Below, piece by piece: positions 53,553 to 62,734 of a stretch of 64,000 bases of DNA. The DNA is from Nitrospirota bacterium (GTDB lineage: Bacteria; Nitrospirota; UBA9217). Under the pieces are notes generated by a model. It worked only from the letters and a program-made list of their open reading frames with translations. It made no database searches and was not told the DNA's origin. The first letter of the stretch is position 1. The number at the start of each line of letters is the position of its first letter. The position numbers and the translations under genes are program-made. Where the stretch lies: the NCBI GenBank assembly GCA_023229435.1, contig JALNZF010000002.1, positions 252,178 through 316,177 of the forward strand, given 5' to 3'.

Positions 53553-54332
53553 ATGAGCATGATCGCGATATCGCTCCAGTCTGGCAGCAGTGGAAACTGC
53601 ATATATATAGAAGCAGGGGGGGTCAGACTCCTGATCGACGCCGGGATCACGGGCGTACAGGCGCAGGGCCGGCTTGCCGCTCACGGCCGGGACATCCATA
53701 CGGTCGATGCGGTGATCATCTCGCATGATCACGGCGATCACATCCGGCATGCGGGTGTGTACCAGCGGAAATTCGGCATCCCGATCTATGTTACCCCGGC
53801 GACGCTTGCCGCTGCGACCGCGCGATGCAATCTCGGAAAGCTTACCGACGTGCGCACCTTCCGGGCCTGCGACAAGATCAGATTCGGCGATGTGCTCGTG
53901 CATGCCATCCCCACGCCCCATGATGGAGTGGATGGGTCCGTCTTCGTAGTCGAAGCAGGGAAGAAGCGAATCGGCGTGCTGACCGACCTCGGGCATGTGT
54001 TCAAGGACCTCACCCGGATCGTGGCATCGCTCGACGCTGTTTTTCTCGAAAGCAACTACGATCCCGACATGCTCGCTGCCGGCTCTTACCCGGCCTATCT
54101 CAAGCAGCGAATCAGGGGACCGCACGGACATATTTCAAATATCGAAGCCGCCGAGCTTTTACGCCGCGCCTCTGTAGAGCAGCGCCTCCAATGGGCATGT
54201 CTCTCTCACCTCTCGGAAGAGAACAACCACCCCGATGTCGCGCTCAAGACCCACCGCGCGGCCATCTCCGGAAAGGTCACCCTGTATGTGGCCGACCGTT
54301 ACCAGTCCACGGAAATATTTACCGTACTATAA
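53553..54332 (+). CDS. Metallo-beta-lactamase-fold hydrolase (YycJ/WalJ-like)
   Basis: 259 residues. SGSSGNCIYIEAGGVRLLIDAG at the N-terminus, metal-binding ISHDHGDHIRHAG (HxHxDH, about 56-68), the PTPHDGVDGSVFVV His region, VLTDLGH, and the late ACLSHLSEENNHP motif match YycJ-type proteins, which are putative 5'-3' DNA exonucleases. The exact substrate is unproven. Single gene, divergent from trmJ. Confidence 0.88.
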   Translation: MSMIAISLQSGSSGNCIYIEAGGVRLLIDAGITGVQAQGRLAAHGRDIHTVDAVIISHDHGDHIRHAGVYQRKFGIPIYVTPATLAAATARCNLGKLTDVRTFRACDKIRFGDVLVHAIPTPHDGVDGSVFVVEAGKKRIGVLTDLGHVFKDLTRIVASLDAVFLESNYDPDMLAAGSYPAYLKQRIRGPHGHISNIEAAELLRRASVEQRLQWACLSHLSEENNHPDVALKTHRAAISGKVTLYVADRYQSTEIFTVL

Positions 54333-54394
54333 CCCTTCCTCTTCGCTGAGCTTGAATTCAATCTGAGACAAATCCGATACTTTCATAAAAAGCG

Positions 54395-54483
54395 TTCTCA
54401 CACAAAGATCACGGAGATCACAAAGAAAAACTTGAATGTTGTCGATATGACTTCCTTCGTGCCTTTGTGCCTTCGTGTGAACA
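54395..54483. repeat. Imperfect palindromic repeat (ACACAAAG family)
   Basis: TTCTCACACAAAGATCACGGAG is mirrored by CTTCGTGCCTTTGTGCCTTCGTGTGAA. Third member of the family at 15801 and 19258. It lies between the convergent MBL and ubiB genes. Confidence 0.6.
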
Positions 54484-54596
54484 ATTGATTTTTTACGAGA
54501 TCTTCAAACCTGATAACGTCGCAAAAAGTAACGATACACACAAAGCGCGGTTCTTGAGTGACGTATCGGGGGGAAAGATGCTGATGGATCACAGGA

Positions 54597-56219
54597 TCAC
54601 GGCCGTCTCGATCGGCGGATAAGGATAAAGATCCTGATACAAAAGACGCCGCAGAGGGCCGTCAGCCAGGCGCTCTCCGTATTAAAATGGTTGATCCGGA
54701 GAATTACCGCGGCCAGACCCGCTCCCACGGTGAGAAACGCGAGGATCAGGCCCTTACCGATGCGCGAGATGATCTTGAGCTCCCCTACGATGTCCCGCGA
54801 AGTGATCTCTACCCGCGTTTCGTTCCGCCCCGTGGAAACCAGAAAATCGGACAACAGCTTCGGCAGACTCACCAGCGAGCGAACAGTAACGCCTGCTTGC
54901 CCGAAGAAGGCGGCTGACGACATCGCCTCGGCCATGATAAAGCGCTTGGCGAAGGGAGTGGCGATCTCAATGATATTGGTATCGGGGTCGAGCTGAGACC
55001 CGAGACCATTCAGCATGCCCATGACCCGGCCGAACAGGATGAAGTCGTTCGGGATCTGGATCGAGGGGCTGAGCCGGAGGGCCTCCATGATATCATTTCC
55101 CATCTCCTCGATGTCCATTGCCTTGAACTCACTCGGTGAGATATCGCGGTATTTCGCGAAAATCCTGTCTACAAACTGGACCAGCGGCTGAAGGTTCCTG
55201 GTGAGCGGGATGAACCCCATGTCCACAAGCGCCCGGACAAGTCCGAGGCTGTCGCGCTCCATGATCGCGGTAAAAGCGCGTTTGAGCCCCTCTTTTTTCG
55301 GGGGCGAGATGCGGTCCACCATGCCGAAATCAACGAGAACGATCTCGGGGCCTGGACGGACGAAAATATTGCCGGGATGGGGGTCTCCGTGGAACAGGCC
55401 ATCGGTGAAGAACATCTGACAATAGGCCTCGGCAAGGGCACGCGCCACCTCTTTCCGGTCGACCCCCTGCGCGTCGATCGCATCGAGGTCCGTGATCTTG
55501 ACGCCTTCGAGAAATTCGAGCGTCAGCACCTTGGACGTCGTGAACGGCCAATACACAGCAGGAATTCTGATCTTCGGGTTATCGGAAAAGTTTTTGGCAA
55601 AGGCCGACGCGTTCTTTCCTTCCTGGATGTAGTCCAGCTCCTCGTGGATAATGCGTGAGAATTCGGAGAAAATGACGTCGAGATTGATGCGCCGGTAGAA
55701 GACCTTGAGAAGCCTGATAATGAAGTGGAACGTCCGGATATCGGCCGTTATCACTTCTTCGATGCCGGGATACTGGACCTTTACCGCAATGCGCTCGCCG
55801 CTTTTCAGGGTGGCGCGATGCACCTGACCGATCGAGGCCGAGGCAATGGGTGTCTCATCAAAAGACGCAAACACGTCCTCCGGTGGACCAATCTCTTCAA
55901 TGACGCGTTTCATGATCTCCGCGAGGTCCGCAGGCGGAACGTGGTCCTGGAGCTTGGACAGCTCCGTCGTGTATTCCTCCGGGAGGATGTCCACGCGCGA
56001 GGACAGAAACTGGCCGATCTTGATCAGCACGCCGCGCATCTCGATCATGCGCTCGCGCAGCACAAAGGCGTATTTTGAATGAAGCCGTTTGAGCCGTTCT
56101 TTTCGCATTGCAGGAGAGGCGAAGATGTTTCTGAACGAGAAAAGCTTATAGCCCAGAAGTATGCGAAGAAAAAGGGCGACGCCCCGAACAAACCTGATCT
56201 GGTAGCCGATGATTGTCAT
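54597..56219 (-). CDS. ubiB: UbiB/ABC1-family atypical kinase
   Basis: 540 residues. KxGQ motif LIKIGQFLSSR (about 65-75), Ala-rich loop ASASIGQVHRA, invariant lysine AVKVQYPG, catalytic GLFHGDPHPGNIF and DFGMVD. Two C-terminal hydrophobic segments (GLILAFLTVGAGLAAVIL, then LTALCGVFCIRIFILI) anchor it in the membrane. UbiB-family ATPases support quinone or isoprenoid-lipid synthesis and handling. No other ubiquinone or menaquinone gene is adjacent, so the lipid is unknown. Confidence 0.92.
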   Translation of the reverse strand: MTIIGYQIRFVRGVALFLRILLGYKLFSFRNIFASPAMRKERLKRLHSKYAFVLRERMIEMRGVLIKIGQFLSSRVDILPEEYTTELSKLQDHVPPADLAEIMKRVIEEIGPPEDVFASFDETPIASASIGQVHRATLKSGERIAVKVQYPGIEEVITADIRTFHFIIRLLKVFYRRINLDVIFSEFSRIIHEELDYIQEGKNASAFAKNFSDNPKIRIPAVYWPFTTSKVLTLEFLEGVKITDLDAIDAQGVDRKEVARALAEAYCQMFFTDGLFHGDPHPGNIFVRPGPEIVLVDFGMVDRISPPKKEGLKRAFTAIMERDSLGLVRALVDMGFIPLTRNLQPLVQFVDRIFAKYRDISPSEFKAMDIEEMGNDIMEALRLSPSIQIPNDFILFGRVMGMLNGLGSQLDPDTNIIEIATPFAKRFIMAEAMSSAAFFGQAGVTVRSLVSLPKLLSDFLVSTGRNETRVEITSRDIVGELKIISRIGKGLILAFLTVGAGLAAVILRINHFNTESAWLTALCGVFCIRIFILIRRSRRP

Positions 56220-57061
56220 AATTGATTATACCAAATTGAGAGGGGGAAGGATATGCTGAGAATGAACAGGGCACGAAACGGCAGGAGCGCCGGTTAATCA
56301 ACAAACCCGCCTTTCGGAGCAATATTAACTTGACAACGAGCGGTATTCTCAAATAATATGAGCTTCGCCTCATTAATGAGTGGGAAGAACACAGGAGTGG
56401 CGGCGGCCTTTTGGACAGGAAGCCTCAATCTGCCTTGCCGCCGACAACGCTCCTGACCGGGGAAGCTTGACAATATGACCTTTACCAGGATGAATGACAG
56501 TGGATTTCTGTTCATCAGGTAAAGGTTTTTTTACCTGAACCGGACCAACCGGAGCGAATAGAACTTTTTTCCACTTTGATAACTATATGCCATTTCTCCT
56601 CAGAACTTGACATAGTCGCGCGAATGTTTGCCCTTGCATGGACCCCTCATCCCAGCCCTCTCCCGCAAGGGGCGAGGGAGGTTTGCAACCTCTCCCTGGA
56701 GCCTGCCCTCGAATGCTCTTATCGGGGGAGGGAGAGGACCGAGGTGAGGGGGATTCCGTAGGAATGTATCAATTCTTTACTCTAGCAAACGCAATAAGGG
56801 TTGTTATATTATTTGTAGGGCAACCCTTCACAGGTTGTTGAAAAACACTTAGTTTACCCTTCGACAAGCTCAGGGCGAACGGAGCGTGTATTGAATTTAT
56901 TCGTATTTATCCGTTCGTGGTGAGCCTGTCGAACCACAAAAAGACTTTTTCAACAGCCTGTTCAGGGTTGCTTAAAGCAAGGCTAAAGCCTTGCCCTACA
57001 GGTAACAATATTTTATGCGTTTGTATTAATTCGTTTGCACTAACAATTCAGGAGACCGCTA
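56220..57061. repeat. 840-bp non-coding stretch with two dispersed repeats
   Basis: No convincing gene. 56638-56757 is a C/G-rich palindrome (CCCTCATCCCAGCCCTCTCCC against GGGAGAGGACCGAGGTGAGGG) sharing the CTCGAATG...TTATCGGGG core found inside mfd. 56831-56960 is MITE copy 2. The first 400 bp show nothing recognisable. The final 100 bp presumably carry the pycA promoter, not identified. Confidence 0.65.
56831..56960. repeat. MITE-like element, copy 2
   Basis: 130 bp, starting CAGGTTGTTGAAAAACACTT and ending AGACTTTTTCAACAGCCTG. It is the same as copy 1 at 27262-27391 except for two substitutions seen by eye. Near identity over 29 kb suggests recent movement or gene conversion. Confidence 0.85.
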
Positions 57062-58519
57062 ATGAAGAGAACGATCAATAAGATCCTGATCGCGAACCGG
57101 GGCGTTCCCGCGGTCCGGGTCATGCACACGTGCCGGGACCGGAAGATCCCCACCACCGCGGTGTACAGCGATCCCGACCGCCTTGCCCATCACGTGTTCA
57201 TGGCGGACGAGGCGGTTTACATCGGCGAGGCCCCGCCTTCCGAGTCGTATCTCAATATGGACAAGATGGTCCAGGCCGCTCTTCAGAGCAAGTCTGACGC
57301 GGTCCATCCGGGCTGGGGCTTTCTGGCTGAGAACGCGGATTTCGCGCAGAAAGTGATCGACGCGGGACTCATATGGATCGGCCCGTCTCCCGAGGTCATC
57401 CGCATGCTGGGGGACAAGATCGAAGCCAAGGCCCTGGCACGGAAGGCCGATGTCCCGACCATCCCGGGCATCGACGCGGTCACGGACATTGAACAGATCA
57501 AGGTGTGGATGAAGAAGGATGAGGTAAGTTATCCGATTATGATCAAGGCTTCGGCGGGCGGTGGCGGCAAGGGCATGGTCAAGGTGGAAAATGACGAAGA
57601 CCTGTCGCAGTCCCTGGCCCGGGCCCGGTCCGAGGCCAAAAAGTCCTTCGGCAACGAGACCATCCTGGTCGAAAAATATATCGAGCGGGGCCGGCATATC
57701 GAGGTCCAGATCGTTGCTGATGAGCACGGCAATGTCATTCATCTGTACGAGCGGGAATGCACGATCCAGCGGAGGAACCAGAAGATCGTCGAGGAGGCGC
57801 CCTCACCAAGCCTCGACGACGCACTGCGCCAGGAGATCTGCGCCACTGCAACGCGGCTTATGCGCGAGATCGGCTACACGTCGGCCGGCACGGTGGAGTA
57901 CATCTTCGATTCGGCGACCAGAAAATTCTATTTCCTCGAGGTGAATACCCGCTTGCAGGTCGAGCACGGCATCACTGAACTGATCACGGGCCTGGATATC
58001 GTCGGCATCATGATCGACGTGGCACTCGGCAAAAAACTGCCGTTCAATCAGTCCAACATCCGTCCGAACCGGTGGGCGCTGGAAGTTCGCCTCAACGCCG
58101 AGGACCCAAAGAACTTCAGCCCCTCCTTCGGGCCGATCACCCGGCTGCAGGTGCCGATGGGTCCGAACGTACGCGTGGCATCGGGTGTGTACGAGGGCGG
58201 CGATGTCCCCGCGTACTACGATTCGCTGTTCATGCTGCTCATGACCGCGGGCGCGGACCGGAAAGACGCCATCCGGGTCATGGACCGCTCGCTCGGCAGG
58301 AACCTCAGAGTCGAGGGCATCAAGACGCTCCAGCCGCTGCTGCTCAGTATTATCAGGCACCCGTCTTTCATCTCCGGGGAGTTTTCGACCCGGTTCATCG
58401 AAGAGCACATGGATGAACTGATCTCCAAGTTCAGCGAGCAGAACAGCGAAGACGAGGTGCTCAAGATCGCGCGGTATGTGGCGGAGATCTCGGCGCTGGG
58501 ACCCCAGAAATGGATGTGA
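57062..58519 (+). CDS. pycA: Pyruvate carboxylase subunit A (biotin carboxylase)
   Basis: 485 residues. Biotin carboxylase fold: KILIANRGVPAVRVMHTC, HPGWGFLAENADFA, ATP-grasp loop KASAGGGGKGMVKV, ERECTIQRRNQKIVEEAPSP, FLEVNTRLQVEHGITE and the RLNAEDP region. The second residue pair after ANRG is V-P where most members have E-I, a minor variation. It carboxylates the biotin carried on subunit B using ATP and bicarbonate. The next genes are carbonic anhydrase and subunit B. Confidence 0.93.
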   Translation: MKRTINKILIANRGVPAVRVMHTCRDRKIPTTAVYSDPDRLAHHVFMADEAVYIGEAPPSESYLNMDKMVQAALQSKSDAVHPGWGFLAENADFAQKVIDAGLIWIGPSPEVIRMLGDKIEAKALARKADVPTIPGIDAVTDIEQIKVWMKKDEVSYPIMIKASAGGGGKGMVKVENDEDLSQSLARARSEAKKSFGNETILVEKYIERGRHIEVQIVADEHGNVIHLYERECTIQRRNQKIVEEAPSPSLDDALRQEICATATRLMREIGYTSAGTVEYIFDSATRKFYFLEVNTRLQVEHGITELITGLDIVGIMIDVALGKKLPFNQSNIRPNRWALEVRLNAEDPKNFSPSFGPITRLQVPMGPNVRVASGVYEGGDVPAYYDSLFMLLMTAGADRKDAIRVMDRSLGRNLRVEGIKTLQPLLLSIIRHPSFISGEFSTRFIEEHMDELISKFSEQNSEDEVLKIARYVAEISALGPQKWM

Positions 58520-58526
58520 ACCGGGT

Positions 58527-59129
58527 ATGAAAGAGATCATCAGGCTGCTGAACAACAACAGGGAGTGGGCCCGGCGGGTCGAGCTCGAGAACCCGGGGTT
58601 CTTCAGCAAGCTGAAGAGGCAGCAGCGGCCCAAGTACCTGTGGATCGGATGTTCCGACAGTCGTGTGCCGGCGAACCAGATCACGGGATTGCTGCCGGGA
58701 GATATCTTCGTCCATCGGAACATCTCCAATCAGGTCATCAATACCGACATGAACCTGATGTGTGTGCTGCAGTATGCCGTCGAGGTCCTCAAGGTCAAGC
58801 ACATCATCGTATGCGGTCATTACGGGTGCGGCGGCATCGCGGCCGTCAAGAAGAACGCCACCTACGGGATGCTGGAGCACTGGCTCGAGAACGTGCGGGT
58901 GGCCGTAAGGAAGCACAAGCGGATCACGCTGAATGAGATGTGCGAGCTGAACGTAAAGCGGCAGGTGGAAAACCTGTCGCACAATACGATCGTGCAAAAG
59001 GCGTGGGACCGGGGCAGAAAGCTGTATATCCACGGATGGATATACTCGATCTCGGACGGGCTGATCAAGGACCTGAAGGTGACCCAGATGGGGACTCCCG
59101 CGAGGGGGCGTCTCAGAAGCAAAGCGTAG
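58527..59129 (+). CDS. Beta-class carbonic anhydrase embedded in the pyruvate carboxylase operon
   Basis: 200 residues from ATG 58527, 7 bp after pycA. Zinc ligands CSDSRVPANQI (Cys and Asp-Arg pair) and CGHYGCGG (His, Cys) are intact, as is GDIFVHRNISNQV. It interconverts CO2 and bicarbonate. Placement between the two carboxylase subunits suggests local bicarbonate supply for the biotin carboxylase reaction. The 14-bp gap to pycB supports one transcript. Confidence 0.93.
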   Translation: MKEIIRLLNNNREWARRVELENPGFFSKLKRQQRPKYLWIGCSDSRVPANQITGLLPGDIFVHRNISNQVINTDMNLMCVLQYAVEVLKVKHIIVCGHYGCGGIAAVKKNATYGMLEHWLENVRVAVRKHKRITLNEMCELNVKRQVENLSHNTIVQKAWDRGRKLYIHGWIYSISDGLIKDLKVTQMGTPARGRLRSKA

Positions 59130-59143
59130 AGGAGAGGACAAAC

Positions 59144-61162
59144 ATGAACGACCCTGTATTTGTCAGACCCGGAATGTCCCCGAAAGAGCTCGTCAAGGCG
59201 GTCCGCTCGCTGAAAGGCGTGTGTTTCACCTCGGTAGGGATGCGGGACGCGGGCCAGTCGGATTTTAAGAACCGCCACCGGATCTACGACCTGCAAACGC
59301 TCGCCCCCCATTATGAAAAGATGGGGCTGTTCAGCGCGGAATGCCATGGCGGCGCGCGATGGCACGTGGGCATTATGAACCGGCGGGAAAGCCCGTTCGA
59401 AGAGACCGCGCTGCTCCGGGAACTCATGCCGAACGTGCTGCTCCAGACCCTGATCCGCGAGACCAACCTGTGGGGCTACCGCCCGTATCCGAAGAACGTG
59501 ATCGAGTACGCCGTAGGGCAGGTGGACATCGATGTCTGGCGGTGCTTCTCCTTCCTGAACGATGTGCGGAACATGCGCACGGTCGCCGACGTCGTGATGA
59601 AGCGGGGACGGCTCTTCGAACCGACCATCTCCTTCACCACCGCGGATTGGGCCACGAACGAATACTATCTCAAGGTGATCAGGGACATGGTCGACCTCTG
59701 CTCGGGTGTGGACGAGATCATCCTGTGTGTCAAGGACATGGCGGGCGTCGGCGATGTCTCCCGGATCGGCAACCTGATCAGCGCCATAAAACAGAAATAC
59801 CCAACGCTGGTGATCAACTATCACCGGCATATCACCGACGGGCTTGCCATCCCCGCCCTGTTGTCAGCCGCCAGGGCAGGGGCGCAGATCTTCGATGTGG
59901 AAGAGGACTCGCTCGTCCGGTTCTACGGCCACTCGCCCATCCTGGGCGTGCAGGCGATCTTTGAGGAATCAGGGATCCCGGTGCATCTGAACCGGCCCGA
60001 GGCGGAGGAGGCGGTCCAGAAGGTGCGCGAATGGATCGGACACTACGAGTGGGCCGAATCGCCCTTTAAAGGGCTCGACCACACGGTCACGCGCCATAAG
60101 ATGCCGGGCGGCGCCTTTCCCAGTTCCTTTGAGCAGGCGCAGAAGGCCGATTTCCTTCATCTGATGCCCGCGGTCCTGAAGCTCATGTCCCTGTACAACC
60201 GGATCGTGAAATATTTCGATGTGACTCCCGGCTCCCAGATCACCTGGGTCACCTGCAGCGGGATCATCAACCGCTATGCCAAGGAGCGCGGCGACGCGGG
60301 GGTCAAGCACATCCTTGCGCTCATGATAAAATTCGTCGAGGAAAAAGCGCAGCAGTTGGGCGCGATGTCGAAAGACGAGCAGGAAGAACTGCTGACGCTC
60401 TTCAGGACCGCGCCCGGAGACTTCAAGAACCTGCTGCTCGGCAATTACGGAAAACTTCCCGTCGGCTGGCCGGCTGACTGGGTGTACCAGAGCGCGTTTG
60501 GAGAAGAGGGGGCCGCGAAGATCAAAGAACGGAAAGAGACCTCGCCGCTCGAATCAATGGCCCAGGACGACCTCGACAAACTGCGCAAGGAACTTTCGGA
60601 CAACCTCGGCCGAGCGGCAACGGATGAAGAATTTGTGTTGTATCTCATGCACCCGAAAGACGCGCTGGAGTATATCAGTTTCCGTAATCTGTACGGCAAT
60701 GCGCCGCTGGCACTGCCCACCAATGTCTGGCGCGAAGGCCTCAAGAAACCCGGGGAACGTGTGGATTTCGATCTTTGGGGCAAGCCCTATTCCGTCGAAC
60801 TCGTGTCGATCGGCGCGGAGCACGAAGGCTTTGTGCACGTCGTGATGAGGGTGAACAACAAGACGCGAGTGTATACGGTCGCGACCCCGCGCGCCAGGAA
60901 GGTCGAGACCCGGATGGCCAAGGGCCCGAATGATGTGGGCGCCCCGATCAACGGCAACCTCTGGAGGATCGGCAATCCCGATCGCGGGCCCATCAAGGTC
61001 GGCGACATCGTCCACAAGGGAGAAGAGATCGCGAACCTCGAGGCCATGAAGATGGAGAACGCGATCCTCGCGCCCAGCAACGGCCAGATCGCCGAACTCT
61101 GCTTCAAGCTCAACGAGACGGTGCAGGAAGGTCAGCTGCTGTTTGTGATCGAGAAGCAATAA
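59144..61162 (+). CDS. pycB: Pyruvate carboxylase subunit B-like carboxyltransferase with C-terminal biotinyl domain
   Basis: 672 residues from ATG 59144, behind GAGGAGAGGA; the open frame upstream lies inside the carbonic anhydrase gene. The TIM-barrel carboxyltransferase retains MRDAGQS (metal Asp after Arg), VKDMAG (the carbamylated Lys) and the metal pair in NYHRHITDG. The biotinyl domain at the end has NLEAMKMENAI (biotin on the central Lys). Surrounding sequence is divergent from OadA/PycB: RDAGQS replaces RDAHQS, and ECHGGARWHV replaces the usual WGGATFD. The 2-oxo-acid substrate is most likely pyruvate, but 2-oxoglutarate or another acid cannot be excluded. Confidence 0.85.
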   Translation: MNDPVFVRPGMSPKELVKAVRSLKGVCFTSVGMRDAGQSDFKNRHRIYDLQTLAPHYEKMGLFSAECHGGARWHVGIMNRRESPFEETALLRELMPNVLLQTLIRETNLWGYRPYPKNVIEYAVGQVDIDVWRCFSFLNDVRNMRTVADVVMKRGRLFEPTISFTTADWATNEYYLKVIRDMVDLCSGVDEIILCVKDMAGVGDVSRIGNLISAIKQKYPTLVINYHRHITDGLAIPALLSAARAGAQIFDVEEDSLVRFYGHSPILGVQAIFEESGIPVHLNRPEAEEAVQKVREWIGHYEWAESPFKGLDHTVTRHKMPGGAFPSSFEQAQKADFLHLMPAVLKLMSLYNRIVKYFDVTPGSQITWVTCSGIINRYAKERGDAGVKHILALMIKFVEEKAQQLGAMSKDEQEELLTLFRTAPGDFKNLLLGNYGKLPVGWPADWVYQSAFGEEGAAKIKERKETSPLESMAQDDLDKLRKELSDNLGRAATDEEFVLYLMHPKDALEYISFRNLYGNAPLALPTNVWREGLKKPGERVDFDLWGKPYSVELVSIGAEHEGFVHVVMRVNNKTRVYTVATPRARKVETRMAKGPNDVGAPINGNLWRIGNPDRGPIKVGDIVHKGEEIANLEAMKMENAILAPSNGQIAELCFKLNETVQEGQLLFVIEKQ

Positions 61163-61312
61163 GTCCTGAATCGCGGCATGCGAGCGCGGCCAGGCACAGC
61201 TCCGGGGGCGGTTTGGCGCCGGAGTATGAATTGGCGGGTCCGCTGAACCATGCGATTATCCGGTGTCACTTAATACAGGGACCATACGGCGAATTTCCCT
61301 GAATATTCGGTG

Positions 61313-61341
61313 TTGACACGTGTCCATATTACGGATATCAT
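61313..61341 (+). promoter_or_regulatory. Promoter of the riboswitch-controlled operon
   Basis: TTGACA (61313-61318), exactly 17 nt, TATCAT (61336-61341). Transcription would begin at about 61348, directly at the 5' end of the aptamer. Confidence 0.8.
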
Positions 61342-61349
61342 ATGCTTAC

Positions 61350-61444
61350 TGTAAAGGGGAGTAGCTGAATCGTGGATATCGTCAGCACGGCTCGATAAGA
61401 GTCCGGTACCACGGGTTAGATAACACTAACAAGCAAGACCTTTA
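61350..61444 (+). ncRNA. yybP-ykoY (manganese) riboswitch aptamer
   Basis: The 5' conserved TAAAGGGGAGTAGC and the 3' AAGCAAGACCTTTA pair as P1 and carry the hallmark loops of the yybP-ykoY family. ATCGTCAGCACGG and GAGTCCGGTACC form the intervening helices. Known members sense Mn2+ and usually switch on manganese exporters. The 3' P1 strand also forms the left arm of the terminator that follows, so ligand binding should prevent termination. This was recognised by motif; covariance scoring would confirm it. Confidence 0.88.
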
Positions 61445-61483
61445 TCGCGCAATATATTTTGCGGCGGTAAAGGTCTTTTTTTT
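61435..61483 (+). terminator. Intrinsic terminator acting as riboswitch expression platform
   Basis: AAGACCTTTATCGC pairs with GCGGTAAAGGTCTT around an AT-rich loop and is followed by eight T residues. The left arm is shared with aptamer P1, giving mutually exclusive structures. Confidence 0.88.
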
Positions 61484-61598
61484 GGAAGAGGCCTCTGACA
61501 CTCAAGGATATTCACCCGCTCCATTCTTTTGCTATAGTTTAATTTGTTCTCAGCAACCCCGCCGTAGGCGGGGCACTCTATCACCCGGAGGAATAACA

Positions 61599-62411
61599 AT
61601 GGATCCGCAAAAAGTCCCGAAAATGGCGACAATCGGCCTACTGGCGATTCTCGGCCTTATGCTTGTCATGTCCTCGTACTTTGTGGTCGACGCGGGCGAA
61701 CGCGGGGTCATACTCAGGTTCGGCGCGGTGAACCGCGTGGTGGCCGAAGGGCTTCATTTCAAGGTCCCCTTCATGGAGGACATCATTCGCATGACCGTGC
61801 GCGTTCAGAAGACCACCACCAAGACCGAAGCCGCCAGCCAGGACATGCAGGTAGTCCAGACCACCATGGTCCTGAACTACAGCCTCCAGCCGGACAAGGT
61901 CGGCGAGACGTACAGGACCATCGGCCTGAACCAGGACGTGTCGGAGAAGATCATCAATCCCGGCATTGAAGAGAGCTTTAAGGCCGCCGCGGCCCGGTAC
62001 ACCGCCGAGGAACTGATCTCGAAACGCGAGGCGCTCAAAACCCAGGTGCGCGATTATCTCCGCGACCGTTTGGCGCCTTTCGGCATCATGGTGATAGAGC
62101 TCTCGATCACGGATTTCCAGTTCTCGACCGAGTTCAATAAAGCCATTGAATCGAAGCAAAGCGCCGAGCAGCACGCGCTCAGGGCGAAGCGGGACCTGGA
62201 CCGGATCAGGGTGGAAGCGCAGCAGAAGATCGCCACAGCCCAGGCCGATGCAGAGGCGCTCCGTCTCCAGCGCCAGGTGATCTCTCCGGACCTCATCAAG
62301 CTGCGACAGATCGATGCCCAGATAAAGGCCATCGAGAAGTGGGACGGCAAGCTGCCAAACGTGACCGGCGGCGCTGTTCCGTTCATCCAGATTGAAGACA
62401 CTAATAAGTAA
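61599..62411 (+). CDS. Prohibitin/HflC-like SPFH-domain membrane protein
   Basis: 270 residues from ATG 61599, behind CGGAGGAA. An N-terminal transmembrane helix (about 9-28, TIGLLAILGLMLVMSSYFVV) precedes the SPFH domain (DAGERGVILRFGAVNRVVAEGLHFKVPF) and a coiled-coil tail (SAEQHALRAKRDLDRIRVEAQQKIATAQADAEALR). SPFH proteins form membrane rings that regulate proteases or organise membranes. It is the first gene behind the manganese riboswitch, an unusual target. The partner FtsH/HflK is not in the window. Confidence 0.88.
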   Translation: MDPQKVPKMATIGLLAILGLMLVMSSYFVVDAGERGVILRFGAVNRVVAEGLHFKVPFMEDIIRMTVRVQKTTTKTEAASQDMQVVQTTMVLNYSLQPDKVGETYRTIGLNQDVSEKIINPGIEESFKAAAARYTAEELISKREALKTQVRDYLRDRLAPFGIMVIELSITDFQFSTEFNKAIESKQSAEQHALRAKRDLDRIRVEAQQKIATAQADAEALRLQRQVISPDLIKLRQIDAQIKAIEKWDGKLPNVTGGAVPFIQIEDTNK

Positions 62412-62444
62412 GGTGCGTTGAAGCGTGAGCGGGCACCTACGCTA

Positions 62445-62734
62445 ATGAGGGCGCCTGAATTTGAAGCGAAGGATCCGGCAAAGGATATGACCGCGTGGAT
62501 GCTCAGAGCCGTCGTGCAGGCAAAAAAGCTGCTAATCGTGGTGGTCGGCTTCACCGTGCTGCTTATCGGTGTTGCAATGCTTGGATTGCCCGGTCCCGCT
62601 ATTATCGTGGCGTGGTGCCCTTGGGTTTGGGAATCCTTTCCACTGAATTTGTCTGGGCGGCCATGTTGTTAAAAACGATTAAGGGTAAATTTCAAAAAAC
62701 AAAAGAAGGGGGTAATTCGCATGAGACCAAGTGA
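62445..62734 (+). pseudogene. PGPGW-type small membrane protein with a frameshift
   Basis: The first frame reads RAPEFEAKDPAKDM...LLIVVVGFTVLLIGVAMLGLPGPAIIV and then degenerates (AWCPWVWES). A second frame continues with the expected VPLGLGILSTEFVWAAMLLK followed by TIKGKFQKT. Together they make a protein of about 95 residues with two membrane spans. The break is at about 62611-62620 (GTGGCGTGGTGCCC), consistent with a small indel, either a true lesion or an assembly error. The 3' end overlaps the zinc-ribbon gene by 14 bp, so the four genes probably form one operon. Confidence 0.7.

Noticed and set aside
56294..56515. 73-codon minus-strand frame between ubiB and pycA
   Set aside because: No ribosome site, no recognisable domain, and it lies in a repeat-rich spacer.
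58940..59143. N-terminal extension of pycB from 58940
   Set aside because: It lies inside the carbonic anhydrase gene in another frame. ATG 59144 has a strong GGAGAGGA ribosome site and starts the family-like sequence.
59144..59260. Apparent loss of the metal-binding Asp in pycB (first D of DTTLRD replaced)
   Set aside because: In the DRE-TIM/carboxyltransferase family the metal ligand is the Asp directly after Arg, which is present (MRDAGQS). The first Asp is not required, so the site looks intact.
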